From Acetobacteraceae bacterium (GTDB lineage: Bacteria > Pseudomonadota > Alphaproteobacteria > Acetobacterales > Acetobacteraceae): 64,000 bases of DNA. Shown here piece after piece: positions 45,213 to 53,252 of this stretch. Position 1 is the stretch's first letter, and every line of letters begins with the position of its first letter. The notes beneath the pieces are model-generated. The model was not told the DNA's origin and searched no databases. It worked only from the letters and a program-made list of their open reading frames with translations. A program made the position numbers and the translations under genes. The DNA lies in the NCBI GenBank assembly GCA_947474705.1, contig CANJJS010000006.1, positions 1 through 64,000 of the forward strand. The letters run 5' to 3'.

Positions 45213-45524
45213 ATGCGCGCGAAATCGGGGCCCGGTACCCGCGACCGGTTTAACAAACGTTCAACCATTGGTTTGCCGGACGGCGCGGGCGGCACGATCG
45301 CCGGGTGCGCGTTGCAACCATTGGATTTGATGGCGGTTTTCGCGCGGGCCGGCCAAGGGGCCCCGATGGGGGGCCCGACGGGGGACGCGATGCCCGGCGC
45401 GGCGCGGGAAGCGCCGGCGGTATACCGCGCGCCCATGTCCCGTGAGGACGGGGTCAGGCTGTCCGACGGCAGCCGGATCGTCTTCGCGTCGCTCCGGACC
45501 GAGGATATGTTCGCGGACGCCTGA
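45213..45524 (+). CDS. small hypothetical protein
   Basis: 103 residues, no recognised family. ATG 45213 follows CGGAGGACGAAGCG, a good ribosome-binding site. The centre is Gly/Ala-rich; the C-terminal part (APMSREDGVRLSDGSRIVFASLR) is more protein-like. It stands just upstream of the universal stress protein gene, and its stop codon lies inside an FNR-type box, which argues that this promoter region was fitted around the gene end. It could alternatively be spurious; an antisense frame is also open here but lacks a start signal. Confidence 0.5.
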   Translation: MRAKSGPGTRDRFNKRSTIGLPDGAGGTIAGCALQPLDLMAVFARAGQGAPMGGPTGDAMPGAAREAPAVYRAPMSREDGVRLSDGSRIVFASLRTEDMFADA

Positions 45525-45534
45525 TCCAGATCAA
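45521..45534. promoter_or_regulatory. FNR/FixK-type box upstream of the universal stress protein gene
   Basis: CTGATCCAGATCAA matches the FNR/FixK consensus TTGATNNNNATCAA at nine of ten specified positions. It is 61 bases upstream of the uspA-family ATG, a distance compatible with class II activation. Oxygen- or redox-controlled expression of the stress protein is inferred. Confidence 0.6.
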
Positions 45535-45595
45535 TGCGCCGCGCGGCGTCCGGCGCGACACTACTCCCCGTCAATAACAATGCATGGGGACAAAG

Positions 45596-46453
45596 ATGTT
45601 CAAGGACATCCTGGTTCATCTCGACGATGGGCCGCGCGCGGCGGCGCGGCTCGCCGTCGCGGCCGATCTCGCGCGGCGGCATGGCGCCTACCTGACCGGT
45701 TTGTTTGTCGGTGGGATCCCCTCTCAGGATTTGTTCTTCGGGACCGGCATGCCCATGGGCGCGGGGGGCGGGCTGGACCGGCTGCTCGCGTCGCTACGCA
45801 CCGCGAACGCCGAACGGGCGGAGATCGCGGCCCGGTTGTTTCGGGAGCGCCAGGAGCGGGACGGGTTGAACGGCGAATGGCGCGTGGCCGATGGCGACAT
45901 GGCGGAGGTTCTCGCGCTGCATGCCCGCTATGCCGACCTCACCGTTCTCGGGCAGCCCGATCCGGAGAACGATCGCGATGGCGCGGGCATGGAGGCCGTG
46001 TTCACGCATGTGCTGATGACGGCGGGACGGCCGGTGCTCGCGGTGCCGCATTCCGGCACGTTCGAACGCATCGGCGAGCGTGTGCTGGTCGCCTGGAACG
46101 CGTCGCGGGAGGCCACGCGCGCGGTGAATGACGCGTTGCCGCTGCTGCGGATGGCGTCGAAAGTGACGGTGCTGGCGATCGATCCGAAACACGGGATCGA
46201 TGGGCACGGCGACGTGCCGGCGGCCGATATTTGTCTGCATCTGGCGCGGCACGGCGTGAAGGCGGAGGCCGCGCATACCGTCGCCAAGGGCATGGGCGAC
46301 GGCGATGTGCTGCTGTCCTATGCCGCCGATCTCGGCGCCGACACGATTGTCTGTGGCGGCTACGGCCATTCCCGCATCCGCGAAATGGTGTTCGGCGGCG
46401 TCACGCGGGCGTTGTTGGAAGAAATGACCGTGCCAGTGTTCATCTCTCACTGA
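45596..46453 (+). CDS. universal stress protein, tandem UspA domains
   Basis: 285 residues with two UspA-like domains. Domain 1 (1-150) starts MFKDILVHLDDGPRAAARL. Domain 2 (about 158-285) has VLVAWNASREATRAVNDALPL and the ATP-binding pattern GGYGHSRIREMVFGGVTRALL split as GGYGHSRIREMVF and GGVTRALL. Such proteins help survival in stress or anaerobiosis. ATG 45596 has GGGGACAAAG before it; an in-frame ATG at 45584 is possible. The upstream FNR-type box suggests low-oxygen induction. Its end overlaps the convergent DUF3445 gene by 14 bases. Confidence 0.9.
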   Translation: MFKDILVHLDDGPRAAARLAVAADLARRHGAYLTGLFVGGIPSQDLFFGTGMPMGAGGGLDRLLASLRTANAERAEIAARLFRERQERDGLNGEWRVADGDMAEVLALHARYADLTVLGQPDPENDRDGAGMEAVFTHVLMTAGRPVLAVPHSGTFERIGERVLVAWNASREATRAVNDALPLLRMASKVTVLAIDPKHGIDGHGDVPAADICLHLARHGVKAEAAHTVAKGMGDGDVLLSYAADLGADTIVCGGYGHSRIREMVFGGVTRALLEEMTVPVFISH

Positions 46454-47345
46454 TGGCGCGGCTATCGAGCCAGGCCAGCAGTGCCTCGCGGAACATCGGC
46501 AGGCTTTTGTAATGCGCCGTCGCCTCCGGTAATGCCCGGACGGCGGCGGCGAGGCGCAGGGCGTCTTCGGGCGCGCCGATCGCTGTTTCCAGCGGGTAAA
46601 CATGCACCCGAATGCCGAACAGCACGGCGCCGCACGCCGGCATTTTTCGAAACGTCTGCCGCTCCACCCGCAGATAAAGCCGGTCCCCCGCGTTGGACGC
46701 GTCGATCGAGGCGTCATGGGCGGTGCGCCATTTGCCGGTGGGCTGAAACAACGTGGGATCGTCCAGCAACGACCAGTTGAGCCGCATGGCGACACGGCCC
46801 GGTTGCAAAAACGCCATGAACCGGTCGACCGGACGGGCCAGCCGCTCGGCGTAGAGCGGCACCGCCGCGTGAACGTCGGCCAGCGGAAGGCCCAGCTTTT
46901 CCCGCAGCCGCCAGCGGCTGGGAAAGCACAGCACCGCCGCCGTCAGCCGTGGCCCCTCCGGCGAGGCCTCCACGACGCACAAATCCTCCTGCGTCAGGCG
47001 GCCCGCCAGTTCCAGCGGATCGTAGGCGTCGATCGCCAGCTTCTCGCCCGTCAGATGGTTCCGGATCGTCCCGCGCGTCCGTGAAAACCAGTCCGGATGC
47101 GCTCGGGTCAGATTTTCGAGCACCAGTTCGCGTGTTTCCGCCCGCGCCGCTTCGGAGCCCGCGACCGCGCCCGAGACCTCGGCCCGCCGCAGCGCCAGCA
47201 ACCGCCGCCGCTCCGCCATTTCGGCGGGATACAAAGCGTCGATTTCGAACCAGTCCGCCGGGCCGATCGAGGTCAGCCCCATCGCCATCCGGTACGGACC
47301 GGGCTCGAACGCGCGATAAAATTTTTCGGCCGGTAATGGCGTCAA
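46440..47345 (-). CDS. heme-dependent oxidative N-demethylase family protein (DUF3445)
   Basis: 301 residues. Family members are heme proteins; one described member demethylates secondary amines oxidatively. Visible marks are FEPGPYRMAMGLTSIGPADW, then RTRGTIRNHLTGEKLAID, LAGRLTQEDLCVVE and FLQPGRVAMRLNWSLLDDP. The start is probably the TTG at 47345, which overlaps the SDR stop as TTGA; an ATG at 47288 would cut off the conserved FYRAFEPGPY block. Its own end overlaps the stress-protein gene on the other strand. Probably one transcript with the SDR upstream. Confidence 0.82.
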   Translation of the reverse strand: MTPLPAEKFYRAFEPGPYRMAMGLTSIGPADWFEIDALYPAEMAERRRLLALRRAEVSGAVAGSEAARAETRELVLENLTRAHPDWFSRTRGTIRNHLTGEKLAIDAYDPLELAGRLTQEDLCVVEASPEGPRLTAAVLCFPSRWRLREKLGLPLADVHAAVPLYAERLARPVDRFMAFLQPGRVAMRLNWSLLDDPTLFQPTGKWRTAHDASIDASNAGDRLYLRVERQTFRKMPACGAVLFGIRVHVYPLETAIGAPEDALRLAAAVRALPEATAHYKSLPMFREALLAWLDSRAISER

Positions 47346-48088
47346 TACATCACGTCCCCGCCGTTCGGCGACAAGGTCGCGCCGACATAGAACCCGCCGT
47401 CGGGACCCGCGAGCAGCAGCGCGGTCGCGGCGATTTCCTCGGGACGTCCGAACCGGCCCACGGGCAAGGCGGCGATGAAGGCCTGGCGATCCGCCTCCTC
47501 CATCGTCGCGGTCAGATCGGTGACGATCGGGCCCGGCGCGATCGCGTTCACCCGGACGCCCTTCGGCGCGGCTTCCCAGGACAGCGCCCGCGTGAAGCCC
47601 ATGATCCCCGCCTTGGCGGCCGAGTAAATGGCGGAGTTCGGCGCCCCTTTCAGGCCGCGCTGCGAGGCGACATTGATTATGCATCCCGCGCCCCTCGCCG
47701 CCATCGCCGGGTAAACCGCCTGCGCCATGAAGAACATGCCCTTCAGATGCACCGAGACGATCCGGTCGAAATCGTCCTCGGTGTAAGCTTCGAATGGTTT
47801 GCGGATGTTCATGCCGGCGTTGTTGAACAGGATGTCGATCGGGCCGAGCACGCCCGCGGCCAGTTCGGCGAAGGATTTGCCGGCTTTTATGTCGGACACA
47901 TCGACCGGGCGGTGCAGCGCCTTGCGTCCCATCGCCCGGATCTCGGCCGCCACGGTCTCCGCCTGAACATCGTCGTTCAGATGGCAGAAGGCGATGTCCG
48001 CGCCCTCCGCCGCGAAGGCGCGCGCCGTCGCCCGTCCGATGCCACGCGAACCGCCCGTGACGAGCGCGATTTTTCCCGCGAGTTTCAT
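47342..48088 (-). CDS. short-chain dehydrogenase/reductase
   Basis: 248 residues of the classical FabG-like SDR type. Cofactor motif TGGSRGIG (11-18), FNNAGMNI, catalytic Ser in INVASQRGL and Tyr/Lys in IYSAAKAG. The C-terminal GATLSPNGGDVMY departs slightly from the usual GGxxxx end. The substrate is unknown. The stop codon is shared with the DUF3445 TTG start, so the two gene products are made together. The 5' end is 63 bases from panC, transcribed the other way. Confidence 0.9.
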   Translation of the reverse strand: MKLAGKIALVTGGSRGIGRATARAFAAEGADIAFCHLNDDVQAETVAAEIRAMGRKALHRPVDVSDIKAGKSFAELAAGVLGPIDILFNNAGMNIRKPFEAYTEDDFDRIVSVHLKGMFFMAQAVYPAMAARGAGCIINVASQRGLKGAPNSAIYSAAKAGIMGFTRALSWEAAPKGVRVNAIAPGPIVTDLTATMEEADRQAFIAALPVGRFGRPEEIAATALLLAGPDGGFYVGATLSPNGGDVMY

Positions 48089-48151
48089 GCTGGTCTCCCA
48101 TGCCGACACGCCATCTTGCCTCCGTCCGCCAAGGGAACCAAGGTCCCGGCC

Positions 48152-48988
48152 ATGCAAGTCGCCCGAACCCTTCCCGAACTCCGCGCCGCCACCGCCGCCT
48201 TGCGCGCCCGCCATGGCGCGCTCGCGCTGGTCCCGACCATGGGCGCGCTGCACGCGGGCCACCGCGCGCTGGTTCTGGCCGCCGTGGCCTCCGGCGCCGC
48301 GACCGTGGCGTCGATCTTCGTCAATCCGCTGCAATTCGGCGCCAACGAGGATTTGTCGCGCTATCCCCGCGACGAGGACGGCGATCTGGCCGCCTTGCGC
48401 GCCAGCGGCTGCGCGCTGGTTTGGATGCCTGGCGTCGAAACCATGTATCCGCCGGGCGGCGCGACCACCATCGAACCCACCGGCGCGGCGGAGAACTGGG
48501 AGGGCATGGCCCGTCCGGGCCATTTCCGGGGGGTCGCCACGGTCTGCGCCAAGCTGTTCGGTCAGGTGCGCGCCGATCGCGCCTATTTCGGCGAAAAGGA
48601 CTGGCAGCAATTGCAGGTCGTGACCCGTATGGCCGCCGATCTGCACCTGCCGCTGGAGATCGTGCCGGTGGAAACCGTCCGCGAATCCGACGGCCTCGCG
48701 ATGTCGTCGCGCAACCGGTTTCTGTCGGCGGAAGAACGCGGCCGGGCGCCGTTGCTGTATGCCGCCATGACCGCGGCCGCCACCGAACTGGCCGCCGGAG
48801 CGGACGCCGCGGCGCCCCTCGCCGCCGCCCGCCAGTCCCTGACCGCGGCCGGTTTCGACGTGGACTACCTCGCGCTGGTCGACGGACCGTCCCTGCGCGA
48901 AATCCCCCGCGCCGCGCCGGACTGCCGCCTGATCGCCGCCGCGCGGCTCGGCACGGTGCGCCTGCTGGATAACCGGGGGATTGGCTGA
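48152..48988 (+). CDS. panC: pantothenate synthetase
   Basis: 278 residues. Joins pantoate and beta-alanine with ATP in coenzyme A synthesis, in the cytoplasm. The nucleotide motif HxGH is at 35-38 in VPTMGALHAGHRALV. SIFVNPLQFGANEDLSRYPR, AYFGEKDWQQLQV and AMSSRNRFLSAEER are diagnostic PanC blocks; the last replaces the class I KMSKS loop. panB is not adjacent. It is followed by repeat copy E. Confidence 0.97.
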   Translation: MQVARTLPELRAATAALRARHGALALVPTMGALHAGHRALVLAAVASGAATVASIFVNPLQFGANEDLSRYPRDEDGDLAALRASGCALVWMPGVETMYPPGGATTIEPTGAAENWEGMARPGHFRGVATVCAKLFGQVRADRAYFGEKDWQQLQVVTRMAADLHLPLEIVPVETVRESDGLAMSSRNRFLSAEERGRAPLLYAAMTAAATELAAGADAAAPLAAARQSLTAAGFDVDYLALVDGPSLREIPRAAPDCRLIAAARLGTVRLLDNRGIG

Positions 48989-49012
48989 GCCGGAGTGCCG
49001 GCGGAAAGGCTG

Positions 49013-49242
49013 GGGCTCTGCCCCAGACCCCGCGAGGGCTTCGCCCCTCGACCCCACCAGGGGAACGTCCCCTGGACCGCGATCGATTTTGGGCGGTTGT
49101 TAAGGGAGGGCCTTCCACGGACGTTGATACAGCCTCGCATGGCCCTCCCTTAACAACCGCCCAAACCCCGGGGTTCCAAGGGCGAGCCCTTGGCGGGGTT
49201 CGAAGGGGCAGAGCCCCGCGCGGGGTTTGGGGCGGAGCCCCA
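49013..49242. repeat. modular palindromic repeat, copy E
   Basis: Lies in the 340-base gap between panC and the GMC oxidoreductase gene, both plus strand. The central hairpin has perfect 24-bp arms, 49089-49112 and 49141-49164, starting TTGGGCGGTTGTTAAGGG. The 28-base loop begins TTCCACGGACGTTG and ends CCTCGCAT. Left flank contains GGGGCTCTGCCCC, CAGGGGAACGTCCCCTGG and GCGATCGATTTT, as in copies A and C. Right flank: GGGCGAGCCC, GGGGCAGAGCCCC and GGGGCGGAGCCCC hairpins. Confidence 0.88.
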
Positions 49243-49328
49243 ACGTCTCCACCGGGCACTCAGGGCTGGCCATTTCCGCCGTCATCCGCTTGACTGCGCC
49301 GGATCGACCAAACGGGGGAACGGACACC

Positions 49329-50936
49329 GTGGCTGTTAGCGGAGAATACGACTTCATCATCGTCGGCGCGGGTTCGGCCGGCTGCGTGCTGGCCAACCGG
49401 CTCAGCGAGGATCCGAACACCCGTGTCCTGTTGCTGGAGGCGGGTGGCGAGGATTCCGATCCCTGGATTCATGTTCCCGCCGGCTTTTACCGCAACATCT
49501 ACAACCCCAAGGTCGCCTGGTATTACGAGACCGAGCCCGTTCCCGAGATGAACAACCGGCGGATTTCCTGGCCGCGCGGGAAGACGCTGGGCGGGTCGTC
49601 CTCGATCAACGGTCTGATCTATATCCGTGGCCAGAGCCAGGATTTCGACATGTGGCGGCAGATGGGCAATGCCGGCTGGTCCTACGACGATGTTCTTCCC
49701 TACTTTAAAAAGGCCGAAGACCAGGAGGACGGCGCCAACGCGTTCCATGGCGCCGGCGGGCCGTTGGGGGTTTCCAGCCTGCGCACCGATCATCCGCTGC
49801 ACGATGCCTTCATGGAGGCGGCGCGGGAGTGCGGATATCCGTTCAATCCGGACTTCAACGGCGCCGCGCAGGAAGGCGTCGGGCCGCTGCAACTGACGGT
49901 GAAGGGGCGCCGCCGCTGTTCCGCCGCCGTCGGCTATCTCAATCCCATTAAGAGCCGTTCCAACCTGCGGATCGAGGTCCGGGCCCTGAGCCATAAGGTG
50001 CTCATGGAGGGCAAGCGCGCCGTCGGCGTCCGCTATATGCAAAATGGCGAATTGCATGACGCGAAGGCGCGGCGCGAGGTGCTGTTGTGCGGCGGCGCGA
50101 TCAACTCCCCGCAATTGCTGCAACTTTCGGGAATCGGGCCGGGCGGTCTGTTGCAATCCTGCGGCATTCCCGTGGTCCACGATCTCGCGGGCGTCGGCGA
50201 GAACCTGCAGGACCATATTGGCGGGCGGATGATTTACCGTTGCATCGACAGCACGGTGACCATGAACGAAATCTATCACTCCTGGACGCGCCGGTTGATC
50301 GCGGGCATGGAATATGTGTTCGCGCGCAAGGGGCCGTTGATGACCGGCGCGGGCCCGATCGGGATGTTCGTGAAGACGCGGCCGGAGCTGGAAAGTCCCG
50401 ACGTGCAATATCAGTTCCTCGCGGGCAGCGCGGAGCGGACGGGCGACCCGATGCACGATTTCCCCGGCTGCACCTTGGTGGCGATTCCCTGCCGTCCCGA
50501 AAGCCGGGGCTGGCTGCGTATCACGTCGGCCGATCCCAACAATCCGCCGGCGATGCAGCCCAATTATTTGTCAACCCAGCGCGACAAGGAAACCATCGTC
50601 GCGGCGCTGAAAGTGACCCGCGCGATCTTCGCCACGGAGCAGATGCGCCGCTGGTGTACCGAGGAATACATGCCGGGCCCCCAGGCCACCTCCGACGAGG
50701 ACCTGCTCAACCATGTCCGCGCCACGGCGGGCACCACGTTCCACCAGACCAGCACCTGCATGATGGGGCCGGGGACGATGGCGGTGGTCGGCAACGATCT
50801 GAAAGTGAAGGGCACCCAGGGGCTGCGGGTCGTCGATGCCTCCATCATGCCCACGGTGGTGTCCGGCAACACCAACGCCACGGTCATCATGATCGCGGAA
50901 AAAGGCGCCGATATGATCCTTGGAAAGGCGGCCTGA
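49329..50936 (+). CDS. GMC-family FAD oxidoreductase (choline dehydrogenase-like)
   Basis: 535 residues. Oxidises an alcohol with FAD. The FAD-binding motif is [20 protein letters not shown] (9-28). GMC signature 1 is [18 protein letters not shown] and signature 2 is [15 protein letters not shown]. The active-site His is in [12 protein letters not shown], with the N-T-N of [13 protein letters not shown] near the end. Start is GTG at 49329, preceded by GGGGGAACGG. The next gene, an SDR, begins 4 bases after the stop, suggesting joint oxidation of an alcohol substrate, though that SDR lacks its active-site Tyr. Confidence 0.9.
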   Translation: MAVSGEYDFIIVGAGSAGCVLANRLSEDPNTRVLLLEAGGEDSDPWIHVPAGFYRNIYNPKVAWYYETEPVPEMNNRRISWPRGKTLGGSSSINGLIYIRGQSQDFDMWRQMGNAGWSYDDVLPYFKKAEDQEDGANAFHGAGGPLGVSSLRTDHPLHDAFMEAARECGYPFNPDFNGAAQEGVGPLQLTVKGRRRCSAAVGYLNPIKSRSNLRIEVRALSHKVLMEGKRAVGVRYMQNGELHDAKARREVLLCGGAINSPQLLQLSGIGPGGLLQSCGIPVVHDLAGVGENLQDHIGGRMIYRCIDSTVTMNEIYHSWTRRLIAGMEYVFARKGPLMTGAGPIGMFVKTRPELESPDVQYQFLAGSAERTGDPMHDFPGCTLVAIPCRPESRGWLRITSADPNNPPAMQPNYLSTQRDKETIVAALKVTRAIFATEQMRRWCTEEYMPGPQATSDEDLLNHVRATAGTTFHQTSTCMMGPGTMAVVGNDLKVKGTQGLRVVDASIMPTVVSGNTNATVIMIAEKGADMILGKAA

Positions 50937-50940
50937 CCCC

Positions 50941-51693
50941 ATGAGCGGACCTTTTACCGGCAAAGTCGTCCTCGTCACCGGCGCGGGCAAGAACATCGGC
51001 AAGGCCATGGCGCTGGATTTCGCGCGGGAAGGGGCTTCGGTGATCGTCAACGGCCGCGCCGATCGCGCGCTGGTCGATGCCACCGTCGCGGAGATCAATC
51101 AGGCGGGCGGTCAGGCCATTGGCGCTTTGGCCGATGTGACCAAACCGGACGAGGTCGCCCGCATGGTCGACTCGGCCGTCGCGGCCTTCGGCGGTCTGGA
51201 CATTGTCGTCAGCAACGCGGGCCTGCGCCGTCAGACACCGTTTCTGGACATGAGTTTTTCGGAATGGCGGGAAATTCTTTCCGTGGCCCTCGACGGCGCC
51301 TTCATCCTGGCCAAGGCGGTGGTGCCCCACATGATCCCACGCGGCGGTGGGGCGTTGATTTCGCTGTCCGGTATCTCGACGCATGTCGGCACGCCGAACC
51401 GCTGCCATGTCTCCGCCTCGAAGTCGGGGCTGGAGGGGTTGATGCGGGCGCTGGCGATCGAACTCGCCCCGCACAACATCACCGCGAACTGCGTCGCGCC
51501 GGGTGCCGTCGATACCGTGCGCGGTCCGACCGCCGGCGCGGCGCCCAGTTTCCTCGCCGATCGCGGGATACCGCTGGGCCGCAAGGCCACCGTGTCGGAA
51601 ATTTCCGCCGCTGTGCGCTTCCTCGCCGGACCGGATGGAGGTTACATCACCGGACAGGTGCTGCATGTGAATGGCGGCGTGTTTCTGACCTGA
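50941..51693 (+). CDS. SDR-fold protein lacking the catalytic tyrosine
   Basis: 250 residues with a normal SDR cofactor site (TGAGKNIGKA at 13-22, SNAGLRRQTP) and a normal C-terminus (GQVLHVNGGVFL). The catalytic stretch reads CHVSASKSGLEGL: the lysine is present, but the position of the Tyr in YxxxK is Val (gtc codon). The Ser region is ISLSGISTHVG. It could bind NAD(P) without ordinary SDR catalysis, or use another residue. It sits 4 bases after the GMC gene and 26 bases before cbtB in one plus-strand run. Confidence 0.88.
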   Translation: MSGPFTGKVVLVTGAGKNIGKAMALDFAREGASVIVNGRADRALVDATVAEINQAGGQAIGALADVTKPDEVARMVDSAVAAFGGLDIVVSNAGLRRQTPFLDMSFSEWREILSVALDGAFILAKAVVPHMIPRGGGALISLSGISTHVGTPNRCHVSASKSGLEGLMRALAIELAPHNITANCVAPGAVDTVRGPTAGAAPSFLADRGIPLGRKATVSEISAAVRFLAGPDGGYITGQVLHVNGGVFLT

Positions 51694-51719
51694 TCCTGTT
51701 CGCCAAGAAGGAGGCCGAT

Positions 51720-51896
51720 ATGCTGGCTCTGACGCAACGTTTCGTCGATTTTTCGGTTCTGACGCGCAATCTGCCCGCGCTGGCCCTGCTCGGGTTCGGG
51801 GCGGCGATGTTGTATGGGGTGGGCTTCTCCAGCATCGAAGCGGTGCACAACGCCGCGCACGACACGCGCCATGCGACCGGCTTCCCTTGCCACTGA
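51720..51896 (+). CDS. cbtB: cobalt transporter subunit CbtB
   Basis: 58 residues. One transmembrane helix (NLPALALLGFGAAMLYGVGF at about 17-36) and a His-rich C-terminus HNAAHDTRHATGFPCH, which is the CbtB hallmark and the likely metal ligand. It works with CbtA in cobalt uptake for cobalamin synthesis. Start ATG 51720 has AAGGAGG 6 bases upstream. cbtA follows after 24 bases. CbtAB genes are often under a cobalamin riboswitch, but the 26-base gap upstream leaves no room for one here. Confidence 0.9.
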   Translation: MLALTQRFVDFSVLTRNLPALALLGFGAAMLYGVGFSSIEAVHNAAHDTRHATGFPCH

Positions 51897-51920
51897 CCGC
51901 CTGTCGCTGAGTCTCTGGGC

Positions 51921-52625
51921 ATGGACCGGTTCCGGCGCCTGTTTACGATCGCGCTGCTGGCGGGCACCGCCGCGGGGTTGATCCTGTTTGTCGTCCATCA
52001 CGTGGCGATCGTCCCCCTGATCGATGCGGCCGAGCAACTGGAAGAAGCCGCCGCGCACGCCGAGGCCGCCGCCGGGCATGTCCACGAAGAGTCGGGCTGG
52101 CAGCCCGAGCCCGGCTTCCAGCGCATCGGCCTGACCGCCGTCACCACCGTTCTGACGAGCATCGGCTTCGCCTCGGTTCTGCTGGCCGCGATGTCGTTTG
52201 GCCGCGCCGCGATCGACGGGCGCCGCGGGTTGCTGTGGGGTCTCGCCGGTTTTACGTGCTTCGCGCTGGCGCCTGCTTTGGGACTGGCGCCGAAACCGCC
52301 GGGCGCGGCGGTTGGCGATCTGGACCTTCGGCAATATTGGTGGCTGGCCACGGTTCTCGCGACCGCCGGGGGGCTCTGGCTCGCGGCGGGGCGGGGCCAC
52401 GCATGGTGGCTCCGCGCGGCCGGAGTCGCGGTCATGGTTGTGCCTCACCTCGCCGGCACCCCGCCGCCCGAGGGGACGGACGCCGTTCCGCCCGCGATGC
52501 TGCGCGACTTCGCGCGGTTGTCGCTGGCCGCCAGTTTGATCTTTTGGGTCAGTCTTGGCGGGTTTTGCGGCGCGTTGTGGCGGCGGATGCCGCCCGGCGG
52601 GCCGAAAATGGAGCCGCCGGGTTAA
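51921..52625 (+). CDS. cbtA: cobalt transporter subunit CbtA
   Basis: 234 residues with about five transmembrane segments: LFTIALLAGTAAGLILFVVH, GLTAVTTVLTSIGFASVLL, GLLWGLAGFTCFALAPALG, YWWLATVLATAGGLWLAAG and LAASLIFWVSLGGFCGALW. The loop after TM1 (HVAIVPLIDAAEQLEEAAAH, then HVHEESG) is Glu/His-rich, as expected for metal handling. GLAPKPPG is a conserved CbtA motif. Directly downstream of cbtB in one transcript; probably terminates before the tRNA promoter. Confidence 0.92.
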   Translation: MDRFRRLFTIALLAGTAAGLILFVVHHVAIVPLIDAAEQLEEAAAHAEAAAGHVHEESGWQPEPGFQRIGLTAVTTVLTSIGFASVLLAAMSFGRAAIDGRRGLLWGLAGFTCFALAPALGLAPKPPGAAVGDLDLRQYWWLATVLATAGGLWLAAGRGHAWWLRAAGVAVMVVPHLAGTPPPEGTDAVPPAMLRDFARLSLAASLIFWVSLGGFCGALWRRMPPGGPKMEPPG

Positions 52626-52685
52626 CGGCGGGCCCGGGGGAGGCGCCCGGTTTCGCGAAATATGCGTCCGGGACGTTGGCGCCAC

Positions 52686-52714
52686 TTGGCCGGACGCCGC
52701 GCCGCCGCTATAGT
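52686..52714 (+). promoter_or_regulatory. sigma-70-type promoter of tRNA-Leu
   Basis: A TTGGCC -35 element (52686-52691) and TATAGT -10 (52709-52714) have exactly 17 bases between them and end 10 bases before the tRNA 5' end, the usual arrangement for a stable RNA promoter. Confidence 0.75.
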
Positions 52715-52724
52715 GCCGGGGTGC

Positions 52725-52807
52725 GCGGGTGTGGCGAAATGGTAACCGCAGCAGACTCAAAATTTGCCGAGCGCAAGCTCTTGTCGGTTCGAGTCCGACC
52801 ACCCGCA
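52725..52807 (+). tRNA. tRNA-Leu (anticodon CAA)
   Basis: The cloverleaf closes fully: acceptor GCGGGTG/CACCCGC with discriminator A, D-stem GCG/CGC, anticodon stem GCAGA/TTTGC with the loop CTCAAAA, long variable arm GAGC-GCAA-GCTC and T-stem GTCGG/CCGAC around TTCGAGT. The long variable arm is typical of class II tRNA-Leu. Anticodon CAA reads the UUG codon. The 3' CCA is not encoded. Confidence 0.97.
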
Positions 52808-52818
52808 TATTCCGTTCC

Positions 52819-53241
52819 CTACATCCCCGGCAGCGGGAACGGCGCGTCCAGCACCACCAGCCGGTTCTGGAACAACCATTCGCCCGCGATTTTCCGTAAT
52901 TGGCAGTCGTAACGGCCCGGCGGACCCATTCGGCTTTGTTCGTCGATGGTGATGATGTTCACCAGGTAGCACGTGGCCCGCGCCTTATCGCCGTCCACGT
53001 CCATCGCCAGGTTCGTCATGATATGCCGCAACTGCGCGCCGCGCCGGTTCAGCGCCGCGAACTGTTCGGAAAACGCCCGGATTCCGGCATGGCCCTCGAA
53101 CTTGCCGATCACCGGGCTTTCCAGCGCGCCATCTTCCGCGAAGCAACTCACGATACCCTCGACATCGCCCGAATCGAGCGCCGTCGCGTAACGAATAAAT
53201 AGATCGTTGATTCCGAAACGATCTTCCAGAGAGGGCTTCAT
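52819..53241 (-). CDS. SnoaL-like / NTF2-fold protein
   Basis: 140 residues of the NTF2-like cone-shaped fold: INDLFIRYATALDSGDVEGI, CFAEDGALESPVIG and WLFQNRLVVLDAPFP. The family includes dehydratases, isomerases and ring-hydroxylating dioxygenase beta-like proteins; most are uncharacterised. The stop is 11 bases from the tRNA 3' end on the opposite strand. It lies 11 bases after the DUF4139 gene on the same strand, so it is likely co-transcribed with it. Confidence 0.85.
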   Translation of the reverse strand: MKPSLEDRFGINDLFIRYATALDSGDVEGIVSCFAEDGALESPVIGKFEGHAGIRAFSEQFAALNRRGAQLRHIMTNLAMDVDGDKARATCYLVNIITIDEQSRMGPPGRYDCQLRKIAGEWLFQNRLVVLDAPFPLPGM

Positions 53242-53252
53242 CGCGATGTCCT

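Noticed and set aside
45140-45682. Minus-strand open frame over the small hypothetical gene
   Set aside because: No ribosome-binding site or family similarity, and it crosses the FNR-type box and the start of the universal stress gene.
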